From assembly GCA_017962145.1 (NCBI GenBank), contig JAGCVX010000022.1, positions 62,001-126,000 of the forward strand: a stretch of DNA of 64,000 bases, given 5' to 3'. Positions within the stretch are counted from its first letter, which is position 1; every line of letters starts with the position of its first letter. The DNA is from Clostridiales bacterium. GTDB taxonomy: Bacteria > Bacillota > Clostridia > Saccharofermentanales > Saccharofermentanaceae. Made by a program: the position numbers and the translations under genes. Under the pieces are notes generated by a model, which saw only the letters and a program-made list of their open reading frames with translations, ran no database searches and was not told where the DNA came from. This document shows positions 46,744 to 55,129 of this stretch, one piece after another.

Positions 46744-47799
46744 ATGGCTCAGTATTTAGTTACAGGTGCAACCGGACAGATCGGAAATACGATCGTAAGA
46801 ATGCTTCTGGATAGTCAGAAAAGTGTACGGGTTCTCGTGAATCCTGAAGAAGATACAACTCCACTTGCCGGACTGCCGGTAGAAGTGAGTTATGGTGATA
46901 TTCTCGTGAAGGATTCCATGAAGGATTTCTTCAACATCGAGAATCCTCGTGAAGCGATCCTGATCCACGCACAGGAAAGAAACGTGATCTCCGATAAGAC
47001 AGACCTGATGGTTCGTCGAGTCAATGTACACGGAACGATGAATATTACAGATACCTGTGTAAAGAAAAAGATCGGAAAGCTCATCTATATCGGTTCGGCG
47101 AGAGCGATCCCGCTGAACAATAACACAGAACCGGTAAAGGATGTAAAGTATTTCGACCGAAACAAAGTGGTTGGTGACTATGCCAAGTCAAAGGCGGAAG
47201 CTACCCAGTATATCCTGGATAAGGTTTCGCTCACCGGTCTCAATGCCGTGATCCTTCTGCCATCTCTGGTTCTTGGACCTTTCGAATACGGAAATTCGGA
47301 CATCGTGGCGCTGATCCGCGATTACCTCTCCGGCGATCTGAAAGTAACGATCCCGGGCGGCGGTGATTTTACCGATGTACGAGACGTAGCGGCAGGTGTT
47401 CTCGAAGCCGCTGAACACAGCGAAAAGGGCAGCTGCTATATTCTTTCCAATGCGTATATGAGTACGCAGGATTTCCTGCACAGCCTGCATGAGATCACGG
47501 GAAGAGAAGAAGTTACGAAGACCGTTCCGAACTGGCTGCTTAACGGAAAGGGTATCGCGCAGCTCTACTACAAGATCCTGCGTAAAGAGAACCCGAAAGA
47601 CAAGTTCGGACCATTCATCTCACCAGAGCCGCTTTACCAGAGCGAGCGTGCGAATGCGGAACTGCATTATGCACCGAGAGATCTCAGAGCGTCTTTGGAG
47701 GATACCATCGACTGGGTGGAGAAGAATCCTTCGAAGAACGCCAAAACAGGCGACGGCAAAGACGGTTCTGATGTGGTGAAGAAAGCCAGCAATGGCTGA
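46744..47799 (+). CDS. Extended short-chain dehydrogenase/epimerase family protein
   Basis: 351 residues from ATG 46744; GGAGGGGAGG precedes it. G-A-T-G-Q-I-G at the N-terminus is the NAD(P)-binding glycine motif, and V-G-D-Y-A-K-S-K has the catalytic Tyr-x-x-x-Lys pair. The central region resembles dihydroflavonol-4-reductase-type extended SDRs, which act on sugars, steroids or flavonoid-like ketones. No partner genes adjoin it. A charged Lys/Ser/Gly-rich tail ends the protein. Substrate unknown. Confidence 0.8.
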   Translation: MAQYLVTGATGQIGNTIVRMLLDSQKSVRVLVNPEEDTTPLAGLPVEVSYGDILVKDSMKDFFNIENPREAILIHAQERNVISDKTDLMVRRVNVHGTMNITDTCVKKKIGKLIYIGSARAIPLNNNTEPVKDVKYFDRNKVVGDYAKSKAEATQYILDKVSLTGLNAVILLPSLVLGPFEYGNSDIVALIRDYLSGDLKVTIPGGGDFTDVRDVAAGVLEAAEHSEKGSCYILSNAYMSTQDFLHSLHEITGREEVTKTVPNWLLNGKGIAQLYYKILRKENPKDKFGPFISPEPLYQSERANAELHYAPRDLRASLEDTIDWVEKNPSKNAKTGDGKDGSDVVKKASNG

Positions 47800-47852
47800 T
47801 GATTTAGCAATTTTTCTACCCCTAATAAATCCTCTACTTCCTTGTTCCTGGA

Positions 47853-47888
47853 GGCTGCCCTGATGCTCGTCAGGGCAGTCTCATTTTT
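47853..47888 (+). terminator. Terminator after the SDR gene
   Basis: GGCTGCCCTGA (47853-47863) / TCAGGGCAGTC (47870-47880), 11 pairs including one G-T, 6-base loop, then TCATTTTT. Confidence 0.88.
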
Positions 47889-47967
47889 CGGTCGGATGAC
47901 GTTTCCACTGTAGGCAGAATGTGGTATAGTAGTGAGTGCAAATATATATAAGAAGGAAGTGTTCTCC

Positions 47968-48486
47968 ATGCCAAAGACAGCCATGCTGGTGATCGATATG
48001 CAGAATGCATTGATCCTGGAGCATCCCTACGATGAGAAACGCCTGATCCGTACAGTATCTTCGATGGAAGATATCTGCAGAGAAAACGATATCGAAGTAA
48101 TCTTTATCCGCCACGAGGACAACACTCTGGTAAAAGGTGAGAATGGATTTGAGATCTATTCCCAGGTGGCGCCGAAGAAAGGCGAAAAGATCTTCGACAA
48201 GAAATACAACAGTGCATTTCGCAAGACAGGACTTCTGGAATATCTCCGGGGGAAGGGTGTGACCAAGCTGATCATCACGGGCATGCAGACGGATTTCTGT
48301 GTGGATGCGACGATCAAGGCGGCCTTTGAGTACGGATTCGATGTAGTCGTTCCGCGAGGCGGCCATACGACTTTCGACAACCGCTATCTGTCCGGTGAAG
48401 AACTCTACCACTACTATAGCTACGAAATCTGGAATCACCGCTACGCACAGGTGATGTCTATCGATCATATTGAGGAGTGCTTATGA
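47968..48486 (+). CDS. Isochorismatase-family cysteine hydrolase
   Basis: 172 residues from ATG 47968 (AAGGAAG upstream). V-I-D-M-Q-N-A near residue 10 gives the catalytic Asp, the Lys lies in K-K-Y-N-S-A-F near 90, and the nucleophile in T-D-F-C-V-D-A near 112, a complete Asp-Lys-Cys triad. Family members hydrolyse nicotinamide, ureidoacrylate or isochorismate-like amides. Which one is not clear here. Its stop overlaps the start of the CAT-like gene (ATGA). Confidence 0.85.
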   Translation: MPKTAMLVIDMQNALILEHPYDEKRLIRTVSSMEDICRENDIEVIFIRHEDNTLVKGENGFEIYSQVAPKKGEKIFDKKYNSAFRKTGLLEYLRGKGVTKLIITGMQTDFCVDATIKAAFEYGFDVVVPRGGHTTFDNRYLSGEELYHYYSYEIWNHRYAQVMSIDHIEECL

Positions 48487-49157
48487 AATCACAGTTTTTT
48501 CCTTATGACCAGACCTGGCCAAGAGCACAGCATTTTCACTACTATGCGAAGATGTTCCCAACCAGCGTTACACTGACCCGCCGCATAGATGTGACGGAGC
48601 TCGTGGATGCGATCGAGAAGAAGGGACTGCGTCAGGACGTAGTGTTCTACTATCTTGTCACCAAGGCCATCAACAGCCAGGGTGAACTGAGTGTTGCCTA
48701 TAAAGACGGCCAGATCGGCTGGTGGAATTACCTCAATCCGGCGTTCCCGGTCTACCACGAGGACGATGAGACATCGACGATCCTTTGGACCGAGTATGAC
48801 GATGATTTCGCGGTATTTAACGAAAAGTTCCTGTTGGATCTGGAAAAATACGGAGACAGCAAGGGTGTATTTGCCATGAAGGGCATGCCCCCGACGAACA
48901 GCTTTAGCGTAACCTTTAATCCTTGGTTCACTTTTGATTCCTTGTCGGTGGATCATATGGATACGCGTGATTATTTCTTCCCGACAGTTGATATGTGCAA
49001 GCTTATCGAAGAAAACGGAAAGAAGTATCTGCCGATCTCGATCAGCGTGCATCGCGCCGCGACGGACCTGATCCATCTGAAGAAATTCTTCGACGATGTC
49101 GAGAGCTTCTTCCCGCTTATTTACAACTACACCGGGAAGACGGATGCGGCCCAATGA
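48483..49157 (+). CDS. Chloramphenicol acetyltransferase-like protein with altered active site
   Basis: 224 residues from ATG 48483 (GAGGAG at 48472-48477). The whole length follows the CAT fold: F-P-T-S-V-T-L-T-R-R-I-D-V near the start, W-T-E-Y-D-D-D-F-A near 102, N-P-W-F-T-F near 146. The C-terminal motif, H-H-A-V-C-D-G in active CAT enzymes, reads H-R-A-A-T-D-L (residues 190-196). The second His is the catalytic base and is Arg 191 here; Asp 195 is kept. Acetylation of chloramphenicol by the usual mechanism is therefore unlikely. Alternatives are another acyl acceptor or a non-catalytic role. Coupled to mnmA through ATGA. Confidence 0.82.
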   Translation: MKSQFFPYDQTWPRAQHFHYYAKMFPTSVTLTRRIDVTELVDAIEKKGLRQDVVFYYLVTKAINSQGELSVAYKDGQIGWWNYLNPAFPVYHEDDETSTILWTEYDDDFAVFNEKFLLDLEKYGDSKGVFAMKGMPPTNSFSVTFNPWFTFDSLSVDHMDTRDYFFPTVDMCKLIEENGKKYLPISISVHRAATDLIHLKKFFDDVESFFPLIYNYTGKTDAAQ

Positions 49158-50224
49158 AAAGTGCACTGATCGCAATGAGCGGCGGTGTGGATTCTTCCCT
49201 GGCCGCCAAGATCATGTTAGAGCGCGGCTACGACTGTACCGGCTGCACCATGAAGCTTTACAGCAACGATGATATCGTCGTGGCCAACCCCAAGACGTGC
49301 TGTTCTTTAGACGATGTGGAGGATGCCAGAAGTGTTTGCATGCACCTCGGCATCCCTTATTATGTCTTTAATTTCAAAGACGAATTCAAAGAAAAAGTCA
49401 TCGGCAAATTTGTCGACTGCTATGAACACGGCCGGACGCCGAACCCGTGTATCGACTGCAACCGCTACCTGAAATTCGGCAAGCTCTATGAGCGTGCCCA
49501 GGTCTTGAAATGCGACGTGATCGTTACGGGTCACTATGCCCGCATCGAAGAGCGGGACGGACGTTTTCATCTTTTAAAGGCACTGGATCCGACCAAGGAT
49601 CAGAGCTATGTACTTTATACCCTAACGCAGGAGCAGCTGGCGCATACGGTTTTTCCTCTGGGCGATCTTCAGAAAAGTGAAGTGCGCGAACAGGCGAGAG
49701 ATGCCGGCATGATCAACGCGGAAAAAAGAGAAAGTCAGGATATCTGCTTCGTACCGGACGGCGACTATGTAGCATTTCTCAAAAAGTATACGGGCCACGA
49801 ATACCCGGCAGGCGATTTTGTCGATAAAGAGGGAAATGTACTGGGTACGCATAAAGGCATCGTTTCCTATACTCCGGGACAAAGACGCGGCCTTGGTCTG
49901 GCGCTTCCGGCACCTATGTATGTCTCCCGTCTCGATGTGGAAAATAACCGCGTCATCCTGGTCTATGACGAAGATCTTCGAAATACCGAAGCTCTGATCG
50001 ATGACGTCAACTGGATCTCCGGCGAGGTTCCGGAAAAAGAGATCCGCGTTCAGGCAAAACTCCGCTACCACCAGAAAGAACAGTGGGCGACCGCGTTCCC
50101 GTTGGAAGACGGGAAAGTCAGACTCGTATTTGACGAACCGATCCGCGCCATCACACCCGGCCAGGCAGCCGTATTCTACGACGGAGAAGAAGTCCTGGGC
50201 GGTGGAACCATCATACTCGAATAA
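49154..50224 (+). CDS. mnmA: tRNA-specific 2-thiouridylase MnmA
   Basis: 356 residues from ATG 49154, which overlaps the CAT-like stop. S-G-G-V-D-S-S is the PP-loop that binds ATP, N-P-C-I-D-C-N carries one catalytic Cys, and the second lies in Q-D-I-C-F-V-P-D-G. The enzyme thiolates U34 of tRNAs for Lys, Glu and Gln using sulfur relayed from a cysteine desulfurase. The last codons (I-I-L-E, stop) form the left arm of a long inverted repeat, described separately. Intact and of normal length. Confidence 0.95.
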   Translation: MKSALIAMSGGVDSSLAAKIMLERGYDCTGCTMKLYSNDDIVVANPKTCCSLDDVEDARSVCMHLGIPYYVFNFKDEFKEKVIGKFVDCYEHGRTPNPCIDCNRYLKFGKLYERAQVLKCDVIVTGHYARIEERDGRFHLLKALDPTKDQSYVLYTLTQEQLAHTVFPLGDLQKSEVREQARDAGMINAEKRESQDICFVPDGDYVAFLKKYTGHEYPAGDFVDKEGNVLGTHKGIVSYTPGQRRGLGLALPAPMYVSRLDVENNRVILVYDEDLRNTEALIDDVNWISGEVPEKEIRVQAKLRYHQKEQWATAFPLEDGKVRLVFDEPIRAITPGQAAVFYDGEEVLGGGTIILE

Positions 50225-50289
50225 AACCTGCAGGATCTGTCCTCGGCCGTACGGCCTGCGGAGGCTCCTTTCGGTTTTATTCGAGTATG
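50212..50289 (+). repeat. Hairpin element copy 1
   Basis: CATACTCGAATAAAACC (50212-50228, including the end of mnmA) pairs perfectly with GGTTTTATTCGAGTATG (50273-50289), 17 bp. Inside is GGATCTGTCCTCG (50233-50245), the palindrome GGCCGTACGGCC (50245-50256) and TGCGGAGGCTCC (50257-50268). The inner parts fold as AGGA/TCCT and CCTC/GAGG stems separated by internal loops. TGCAGGTTTTCGAG (50288-50301) offers a competing right arm for the same left arm. Confidence 0.75.
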
Positions 50290-50336
50290 CAGGTTTTCGA
50301 GAGATTATTTGGGTTACTCGTCCCCCTCTAGATTTC

Positions 50337-50421
50337 AAGTTTCTTCGGAATACACCTGATGGAACCTCCGCAGACGCGAAGCGTCGAGGACAGATCCGGA
50401 AGGCGTATTCCGAAGAACCTT
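50337..50421 (-). repeat. Hairpin element copy 2, inverted
   Basis: Left arm 50337-50357 and right arm 50401-50421 pair at 19 of 21 positions with a core of TTCTTCGGAATAC / GTATTCCGAAGAA. The inside, read on the minus strand, has GGATCTGTCCTCG (50397-50385), an inner hairpin GACGC-TTC-GCGTC, and TGCGGAGGTTCC (50372-50361). Conserved modules match copy 1 in 13 of 13 and 11 of 12 bases while arms and inner stem differ in sequence but stay complementary. Confidence 0.75.
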
Positions 50422-50492
50422 ACAGCGGATGTAAGTGGTCTTTCTCCTTTGCTTGTTTTACGATGGAATCAAGAAAGTCAGGAGGAACGTTT
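50422..50492 (+). promoter_or_regulatory. Leader of the BceAB-like operon
   Basis: 70 bases between the second hairpin element and the transporter gene, ending with TCAGGAGG (50479-50486) as ribosome site. No consensus promoter is evident, so transcription may enter from mnmA through the hairpin elements. Confidence 0.4.
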
Positions 50493-51263
50493 ATGGAACC
50501 CGTTTTGAAAATTGATTCTTTGAAGAAATACTATGGAAAGGGCGAGAGCCAGACGAAAGCGATCGATGGGATCAGCTTTCAGGTTATGCCGGGTGAGTTC
50601 CTGGGTATCATGGGTGCATCCGGTTCGGGTAAGTCCACGCTTTTGAATTGTATTGCGGCGGTCATCAAGCCGACTTCCGGTTCGATCGAGATGGAAGGAA
50701 AAGAGATCAGCAAACTTTCGGGAAGAAAACTTGCGGATTACCGTGGAAAGAACATGGGTTATCTTTTCCAGAGCTTTGAGCTCATCGACAATCTGACGGG
50801 AAAAGAGAATATCCTTCTTCCGGTTTCGCTCCATGGCGAGAAGCAAAAAGAGGGCTCCGAGCGTTTTGAAAAACTGGTTTCCTATCTTGAGATCAAAGAG
50901 ATCCTGAATAAATTCCCGTCGCAGATGAGCGGCGGTGAGAAACAGCGTATCGCGGCGGCGCGTGCGCTGATCCTGAACCCGGGACTGATCCTTTGCGATG
51001 AGCCGACAGGTGCGCTGGATTCGAAGAATGCAAAGGCACTGATGACGAAACTTCAGGGCCTGAATCAGGAAGAGAGTGCGACGATCCTGATGGTCACGCA
51101 CGATTCAAACGCTGCGAGCTACTGTAGCCGCATCATGTTTATCCAGGACGGATTGCTTTTCCATGAGCTTCGAAAGGAAGACGGAGAAGACCGTCAGGCA
51201 TTCTACGACCGTATCCTGGCCGTACTGGCCCAGCTGGGAGGAGGCAGTGCCAATGTTCTCTAA
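50493..51263 (+). CDS. ABC transporter ATPase, BceA-like
   Basis: 256 residues from ATG 50493. Walker A G-A-S-G-S-G-K-S-T, signature M-S-G-G-E-K-Q-R, Walker B L-I-L-C-D-E-P. MacB/BceA-type ATPase, which powers the paired FtsX-domain permease in target protection or removal of peptide antibiotics from lipid II cycle intermediates. The permease start lies inside its last codons (overlap of 11 bases). A histidine kinase without a sensory domain follows, the standard Bce arrangement. Confidence 0.9.
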   Translation: MEPVLKIDSLKKYYGKGESQTKAIDGISFQVMPGEFLGIMGASGSGKSTLLNCIAAVIKPTSGSIEMEGKEISKLSGRKLADYRGKNMGYLFQSFELIDNLTGKENILLPVSLHGEKQKEGSERFEKLVSYLEIKEILNKFPSQMSGGEKQRIAAARALILNPGLILCDEPTGALDSKNAKALMTKLQGLNQEESATILMVTHDSNAASYCSRIMFIQDGLLFHELRKEDGEDRQAFYDRILAVLAQLGGGSANVL

Positions 51264-53304
51264 GCTTGTTTTACGAAACAGTATCCGTTCGCATAAAGAG
51301 AATGCCCTCTTTATGGGATCGCTGATCATCTCGATCATTGCATTTTACGTAGTGCTTTCGCTTTCGAACCAGGACGTGATGCGTTACCTTAAGACCTTGG
51401 AAAGTGACGCGATCCAGAAGCTCTTTGCCATGATCACAGTGCTTTACGGATTTACTCTGTTTATCATTTTCGCGCTGATCTATTTTGCAAGTAAGTATCA
51501 GATCGAGCGGCGAAGTCACGAATTCGGTGTGTATATCATGATGGGCATGAAGCGGGTCAAACTCTTCCTGATGCTTTTCCTGGAAGATCTGAGCAGTTCT
51601 CTGCTCGCTCTTTTGATCGGCCTTCCGGTATCGGTGCTGATCACGGAGATCATATCTCTTTTGACAGTGAAGATGGTGGGCATCGGATTCATGGGGCATC
51701 AGTCCACATTCTCGCTCAAGGCAGCCTTGATCACCGCGGCCGGATTTGTTGCGGTAAAGCTGGTGGCTTTCCTCGTTCTGACATTTTCTCTTGCAAGAAA
51801 AGAAGTCGGCACACTTCTTGCGGATGCGCCGGATAATGTACGAAAGAAGAGCTATCCGGTGATCCAGATCCTTCTTCTGCTGGCAGGCGCCGCTCTTTTG
51901 ATCTATGCGTACATTCTGGGTATTTCCGGAGATGCGTGGGAAAATGTGAAAACGATGGGGACTACGGTATTTTTCGGTACGCTGGGCACGGTTCTTGTTT
52001 TCCGTGGTATCCGTTTTGTCATCGGACTTATCGCCAAGCACGCCAAGGGCGGAACCCTTCCGGTCTTTACTTTCCGTCAGATCGAAGATACGGTCATTTT
52101 CAAGTCCGGCACGATGGCGATCTGCTCGCTTCTGATCCTGGTAGCAAGCGCATGTCTTTCTGCAGGCGTGGCCACGTTTGCTTCTTACAACATGTACGAT
52201 AATATCCGCATCGACTATACTTTCACGAATTTCTTCCGTGGAAGCGGAGCGGACCCTCTGAAAAAGATCGAGGAGATCGGTTATGCCGATGAGTTCTCTT
52301 ACCTGGGTGAGATCCATATCAGTCGTCCCTATATCGTCGGGGATGAAAACTATGACGAAGCTTTTGATGGACACGAGTTTTCTGAGATCATGAATGAACT
52401 TGATCCGGGATTTGATCAGCATTGGAGAAACGATAGTTTAGGCGGTTTTCCGTTTATGATCCGTCTTTCCGATTACAATGCGCTGGTCGTCGCCATGGGT
52501 GGTGAACCCCTTGTACTTGCTGATAATGAACTGGGTCTGTATCGAAGTGAAACATTTGCCAACACTGAAGATTTGGATAACGCGGTGCTGGCGCGCCATC
52601 CGAAGGTGAGACTGGTAGACAAGGAGTACACCATGACCGGAACTATGCAGAGCTACCCTATTGTTACCGATATGTTTACTACTCTTTCCGCTGCTCTTAT
52701 CGTGCCGGATGCTGACTTCGATCTCTATGAGAATGGATACACGGAAACATATGTCAATGGTGTACTCGATAGAAGCCGATACAGCAAAGATGACATGGTG
52801 GAGAACTACCAGAGACTGAATCGAGTTTTTAACCGATTTGGCCTGGAGTACGAGTCCTATCTCCAGCATATGGGACGCCAGCTTTTCTATCTGGTGGCGG
52901 CCAGCTACGTTACTATCTACCTGGCACTGATCTTCCTGGTCGTAGCAAACACGATCCTGGGTGTGCAGTTTCTTATGGGTCAGAAGCGTGCTTCGAAGCG
53001 GTATAAGACCCTGGTCAAACTGGGCGCGGATCATAAGACCATGTACCGTTCTTCGAAAAAGCAGATCAACTGGTATTTCGGCCTTCCGATCGCGGTGGCG
53101 GCGGCGAGCACCGTATTTGCCACAAGAGCCCTGTTTAACGGAATCCTCAGCAGCCGTACGAGAACAAATATCGATGAGCTGCTGCCGTGGGTGCTGATTG
53201 CCGTTGTTATCTTCGTTCTGGTAGAATATCTGTATATGCATATCGTAAAGCGCAGCAGCTCCCGTTTCCTGGAGACGTTGATGACTCCGGAAAGAGAAGA
53301 ATAA
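51253..53304 (+). CDS. ABC transporter permease, BceB-like
   Basis: 683 residues from ATG 51253 (GGGAGGAGG upstream). Ten predicted helices: one at about 17-38, a first FtsX-type core (60-160), further helices to about 300, a large extracytoplasmic domain (about 325-540) and a second FtsX core at the end. Size, topology and the big domain between helices 7 and 8 match BceB-type permeases, which sense and detoxify lantibiotics, bacitracin or similar. The ligand is unknown. Confidence 0.88.
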   Translation: MFSKLVLRNSIRSHKENALFMGSLIISIIAFYVVLSLSNQDVMRYLKTLESDAIQKLFAMITVLYGFTLFIIFALIYFASKYQIERRSHEFGVYIMMGMKRVKLFLMLFLEDLSSSLLALLIGLPVSVLITEIISLLTVKMVGIGFMGHQSTFSLKAALITAAGFVAVKLVAFLVLTFSLARKEVGTLLADAPDNVRKKSYPVIQILLLLAGAALLIYAYILGISGDAWENVKTMGTTVFFGTLGTVLVFRGIRFVIGLIAKHAKGGTLPVFTFRQIEDTVIFKSGTMAICSLLILVASACLSAGVATFASYNMYDNIRIDYTFTNFFRGSGADPLKKIEEIGYADEFSYLGEIHISRPYIVGDENYDEAFDGHEFSEIMNELDPGFDQHWRNDSLGGFPFMIRLSDYNALVVAMGGEPLVLADNELGLYRSETFANTEDLDNAVLARHPKVRLVDKEYTMTGTMQSYPIVTDMFTTLSAALIVPDADFDLYENGYTETYVNGVLDRSRYSKDDMVENYQRLNRVFNRFGLEYESYLQHMGRQLFYLVAASYVTIYLALIFLVVANTILGVQFLMGQKRASKRYKTLVKLGADHKTMYRSSKKQINWYFGLPIAVAAASTVFATRALFNGILSSRTRTNIDELLPWVLIAVVIFVLVEYLYMHIVKRSSSRFLETLMTPEREE

Positions 53305-53358
53305 GAGAAAGCGCCGATATGGACCGGGCCCGTTTTCGGGCGAAGAAAGGCAGTCCGC

Positions 53359-54051
53359 ATGAAGAGTATCGCCATCGTGGAAGATGAAAAAATGGTCGCC
53401 GAGGAACTGGCTTCGATGCTGGAAAAAGAAGGCTACCGGGTAACGTGCGCCGAGGACTTCTCCCGTATAACGGAAGAGGTGCTGGCGCTTCGTCCTGATC
53501 TTCTGATTTTGGACATCAATCTTCCCGAAAAGAGCGGATTTCAAATCTGCCGCGAGGTCAAAAACAAGAGCACGATCCCTGTCGTCATGCTCACATCCCG
53601 TGACCAGCTCCCCGATGAACTTCACGCGCTGGAACTCGGCGCGGATGAATATATCACGAAGCCCTATCGAAAAGAGCGGCTTCTGGCCCGTGTGGCAAAC
53701 GTGCTCCGTCGCTACGAAGGCCGACAGAATATGCTCGAGGGTCCGGGGTTCTTCTTGGACCGTGGTACCTATACGCTGTTTATCGACGGCACGTCCGTCC
53801 TGCTTCCGAAAAACCAGGGCAAGATCCTGGAGGCCCTGATGCTGGACCTGGGCAGTGTCGTATCGAAAGAGACTCTGTGCGAGGCCGTCTGGGGCACGTC
53901 GGAATTTATCGATGAAAATGCACTTCAGGTGAATCTGACTCGTCTAAAGAAGACTATGGCGGGTCTTCCCATGAAGCTGCAGATCACGGCGGAACGAGGC
54001 GTGGGATATAAGCTTGAGAGCCCGTCTGAAGGGACGGTGGAGAACCCGTGA
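53359..54051 (+). CDS. OmpR-family response regulator, BceR-like
   Basis: 230 residues. Receiver domain with Asp near 51 (L-I-L-D-I-N-L-P), Thr/Ser near 78 (V-M-L-T-S-R-D) and Lys near 100 (Y-I-T-K-P-Y). The C-terminal winged helix (about 135-225) follows. It should be phosphorylated by the next-gene kinase and activate the transporter genes. The start overlaps nothing; the kinase ATG overlaps its stop (ATGA). Confidence 0.93.
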   Translation: MKSIAIVEDEKMVAEELASMLEKEGYRVTCAEDFSRITEEVLALRPDLLILDINLPEKSGFQICREVKNKSTIPVVMLTSRDQLPDELHALELGADEYITKPYRKERLLARVANVLRRYEGRQNMLEGPGFFLDRGTYTLFIDGTSVLLPKNQGKILEALMLDLGSVVSKETLCEAVWGTSEFIDENALQVNLTRLKKTMAGLPMKLQITAERGVGYKLESPSEGTVENP

Positions 54052-55052
54052 AGCAATATCTTTCGATCCTTCGAGCGCATCTGCCGTGGCTTATATTCGC
54101 TCTGGCCGGAGACCTGTTCTTCGCCGCGATGCTCTGGATCACCGACGCCAGAGCATTTACCATGTTAACGCTTTCCATCGTGCTGTTTTCGATCTTAGGT
54201 TTCTTCTTGGTCTGCGCGCTGATACTGATGTCGGAAAGACGGATGACTCAGGCGCTTTCGGAGTATCTTAAGAATCCGGATGAGGCACATCTTCAGATCC
54301 TGCTTTCGAATCTGAAAGGCGCGGAAAAAGCACGCGCGAAAGAGCTTTGCGAGCAGATCTCCCAGAAGGATGCAAGGCTCAGTCACGAGATCGCCAGAAG
54401 CGGCGACTACGAAGAATATGTGGAGGCGTGGGCGCACGAGGCGAAGACGCCGATCGCGCTTTTGACCATGATCCTCGACAATAACCGCGACACGATGGAG
54501 CCGGAGATGGTCTATAAGGTCGAGTATGTCCGCGCGAGACTGAGCGAATCGGTCGAGCAGATGCTCCAGTATTCGCGCATCAAGGGCGAGCGCAAAGATT
54601 ATCTTTTTGAAAAGCTTTCGATCCGCGAGATCCTCGATGAGGTCGTCGAGGACTACCGTCCACTTCTGGTGGAGAAGAATTTTACCGTGATCAACGACGT
54701 CAAAGAGGAGATGATCTATGCGGACCACCGCGGGCTTCGCTATATGCTCGGCCAGTTCGTCAGTAATTCCATCAAGTACTGCTCGGAGGACCCGCAGATC
54801 GTATTCCGGATCGAGGGCGAAAACCACCTGGTCGTGGAGGATAACGGCATCGGCGTGAAAAAGAGCGATCTGCCCTTTATCTTCGAGCGCGGTTTTACGG
54901 GAAATACCGGCCAGGCCAGGAAAAAAGCGACCGGCATGGGCCTTTATCTGGCGTCCAAACTCGCCGAAGATATGAACCTCAAATTATTTGTAACTTCAGA
55001 AACAGGAAAAGGCTTTCAAATCGTGGTACAATATCCCATGGTTGAATTGTGA
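54048..55052 (+). CDS. Intramembrane-sensing histidine kinase, BceS-like
   Basis: 334 residues. Two helices (about 11-29 and 35-57) with an extracytoplasmic loop of only a few residues, so no sensory domain. The H-box is W-A-H-E-A-K-T-P-I-A (His near 130), followed by N (R-G-L-R-Y-M-L-G-Q-F-V-S-N-S-I-K), G1 (D-N-G-I-G-V) and G2 boxes. Kinases of this type are controlled by the partner BceAB transporter rather than sensing the drug directly. The operon order A-B-R-S supports that. Confidence 0.92.
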   Translation: MKQYLSILRAHLPWLIFALAGDLFFAAMLWITDARAFTMLTLSIVLFSILGFFLVCALILMSERRMTQALSEYLKNPDEAHLQILLSNLKGAEKARAKELCEQISQKDARLSHEIARSGDYEEYVEAWAHEAKTPIALLTMILDNNRDTMEPEMVYKVEYVRARLSESVEQMLQYSRIKGERKDYLFEKLSIREILDEVVEDYRPLLVEKNFTVINDVKEEMIYADHRGLRYMLGQFVSNSIKYCSEDPQIVFRIEGENHLVVEDNGIGVKKSDLPFIFERGFTGNTGQARKKATGMGLYLASKLAEDMNLKLFVTSETGKGFQIVVQYPMVEL

Positions 55053-55070
55053 TCAGTATTTTTCCGGGCA

Positions 55071-55096
55071 AGTGCATTTGCCACGGGAAATGCACT
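55071..55096. other. Inverted repeat between the kinase and sufC genes
   Basis: AGTGCATTT (55071-55079) / AAATGCACT (55088-55096), nine pairs, 8-base loop. There is no T tract on either side, so a terminator is unlikely; an operator or mRNA hairpin is possible. Confidence 0.5.
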
Positions 55097-55129
55097 GAAA
55101 TCAGATAATTCCCTAGACAAGGAGAAACC

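Noticed and set aside
48995..49153. Upstream extension of mnmA in frame
   Set aside because: It overlaps the CAT-like gene, and the PP-loop begins 9 codons after the ATG at 49154 as in known MnmA.
50341..50421. Hammerhead-like core (CTGATG) in the second hairpin element
   Set aside because: The CTGATGA and GAAA core segments and a cleavage site are not all present.
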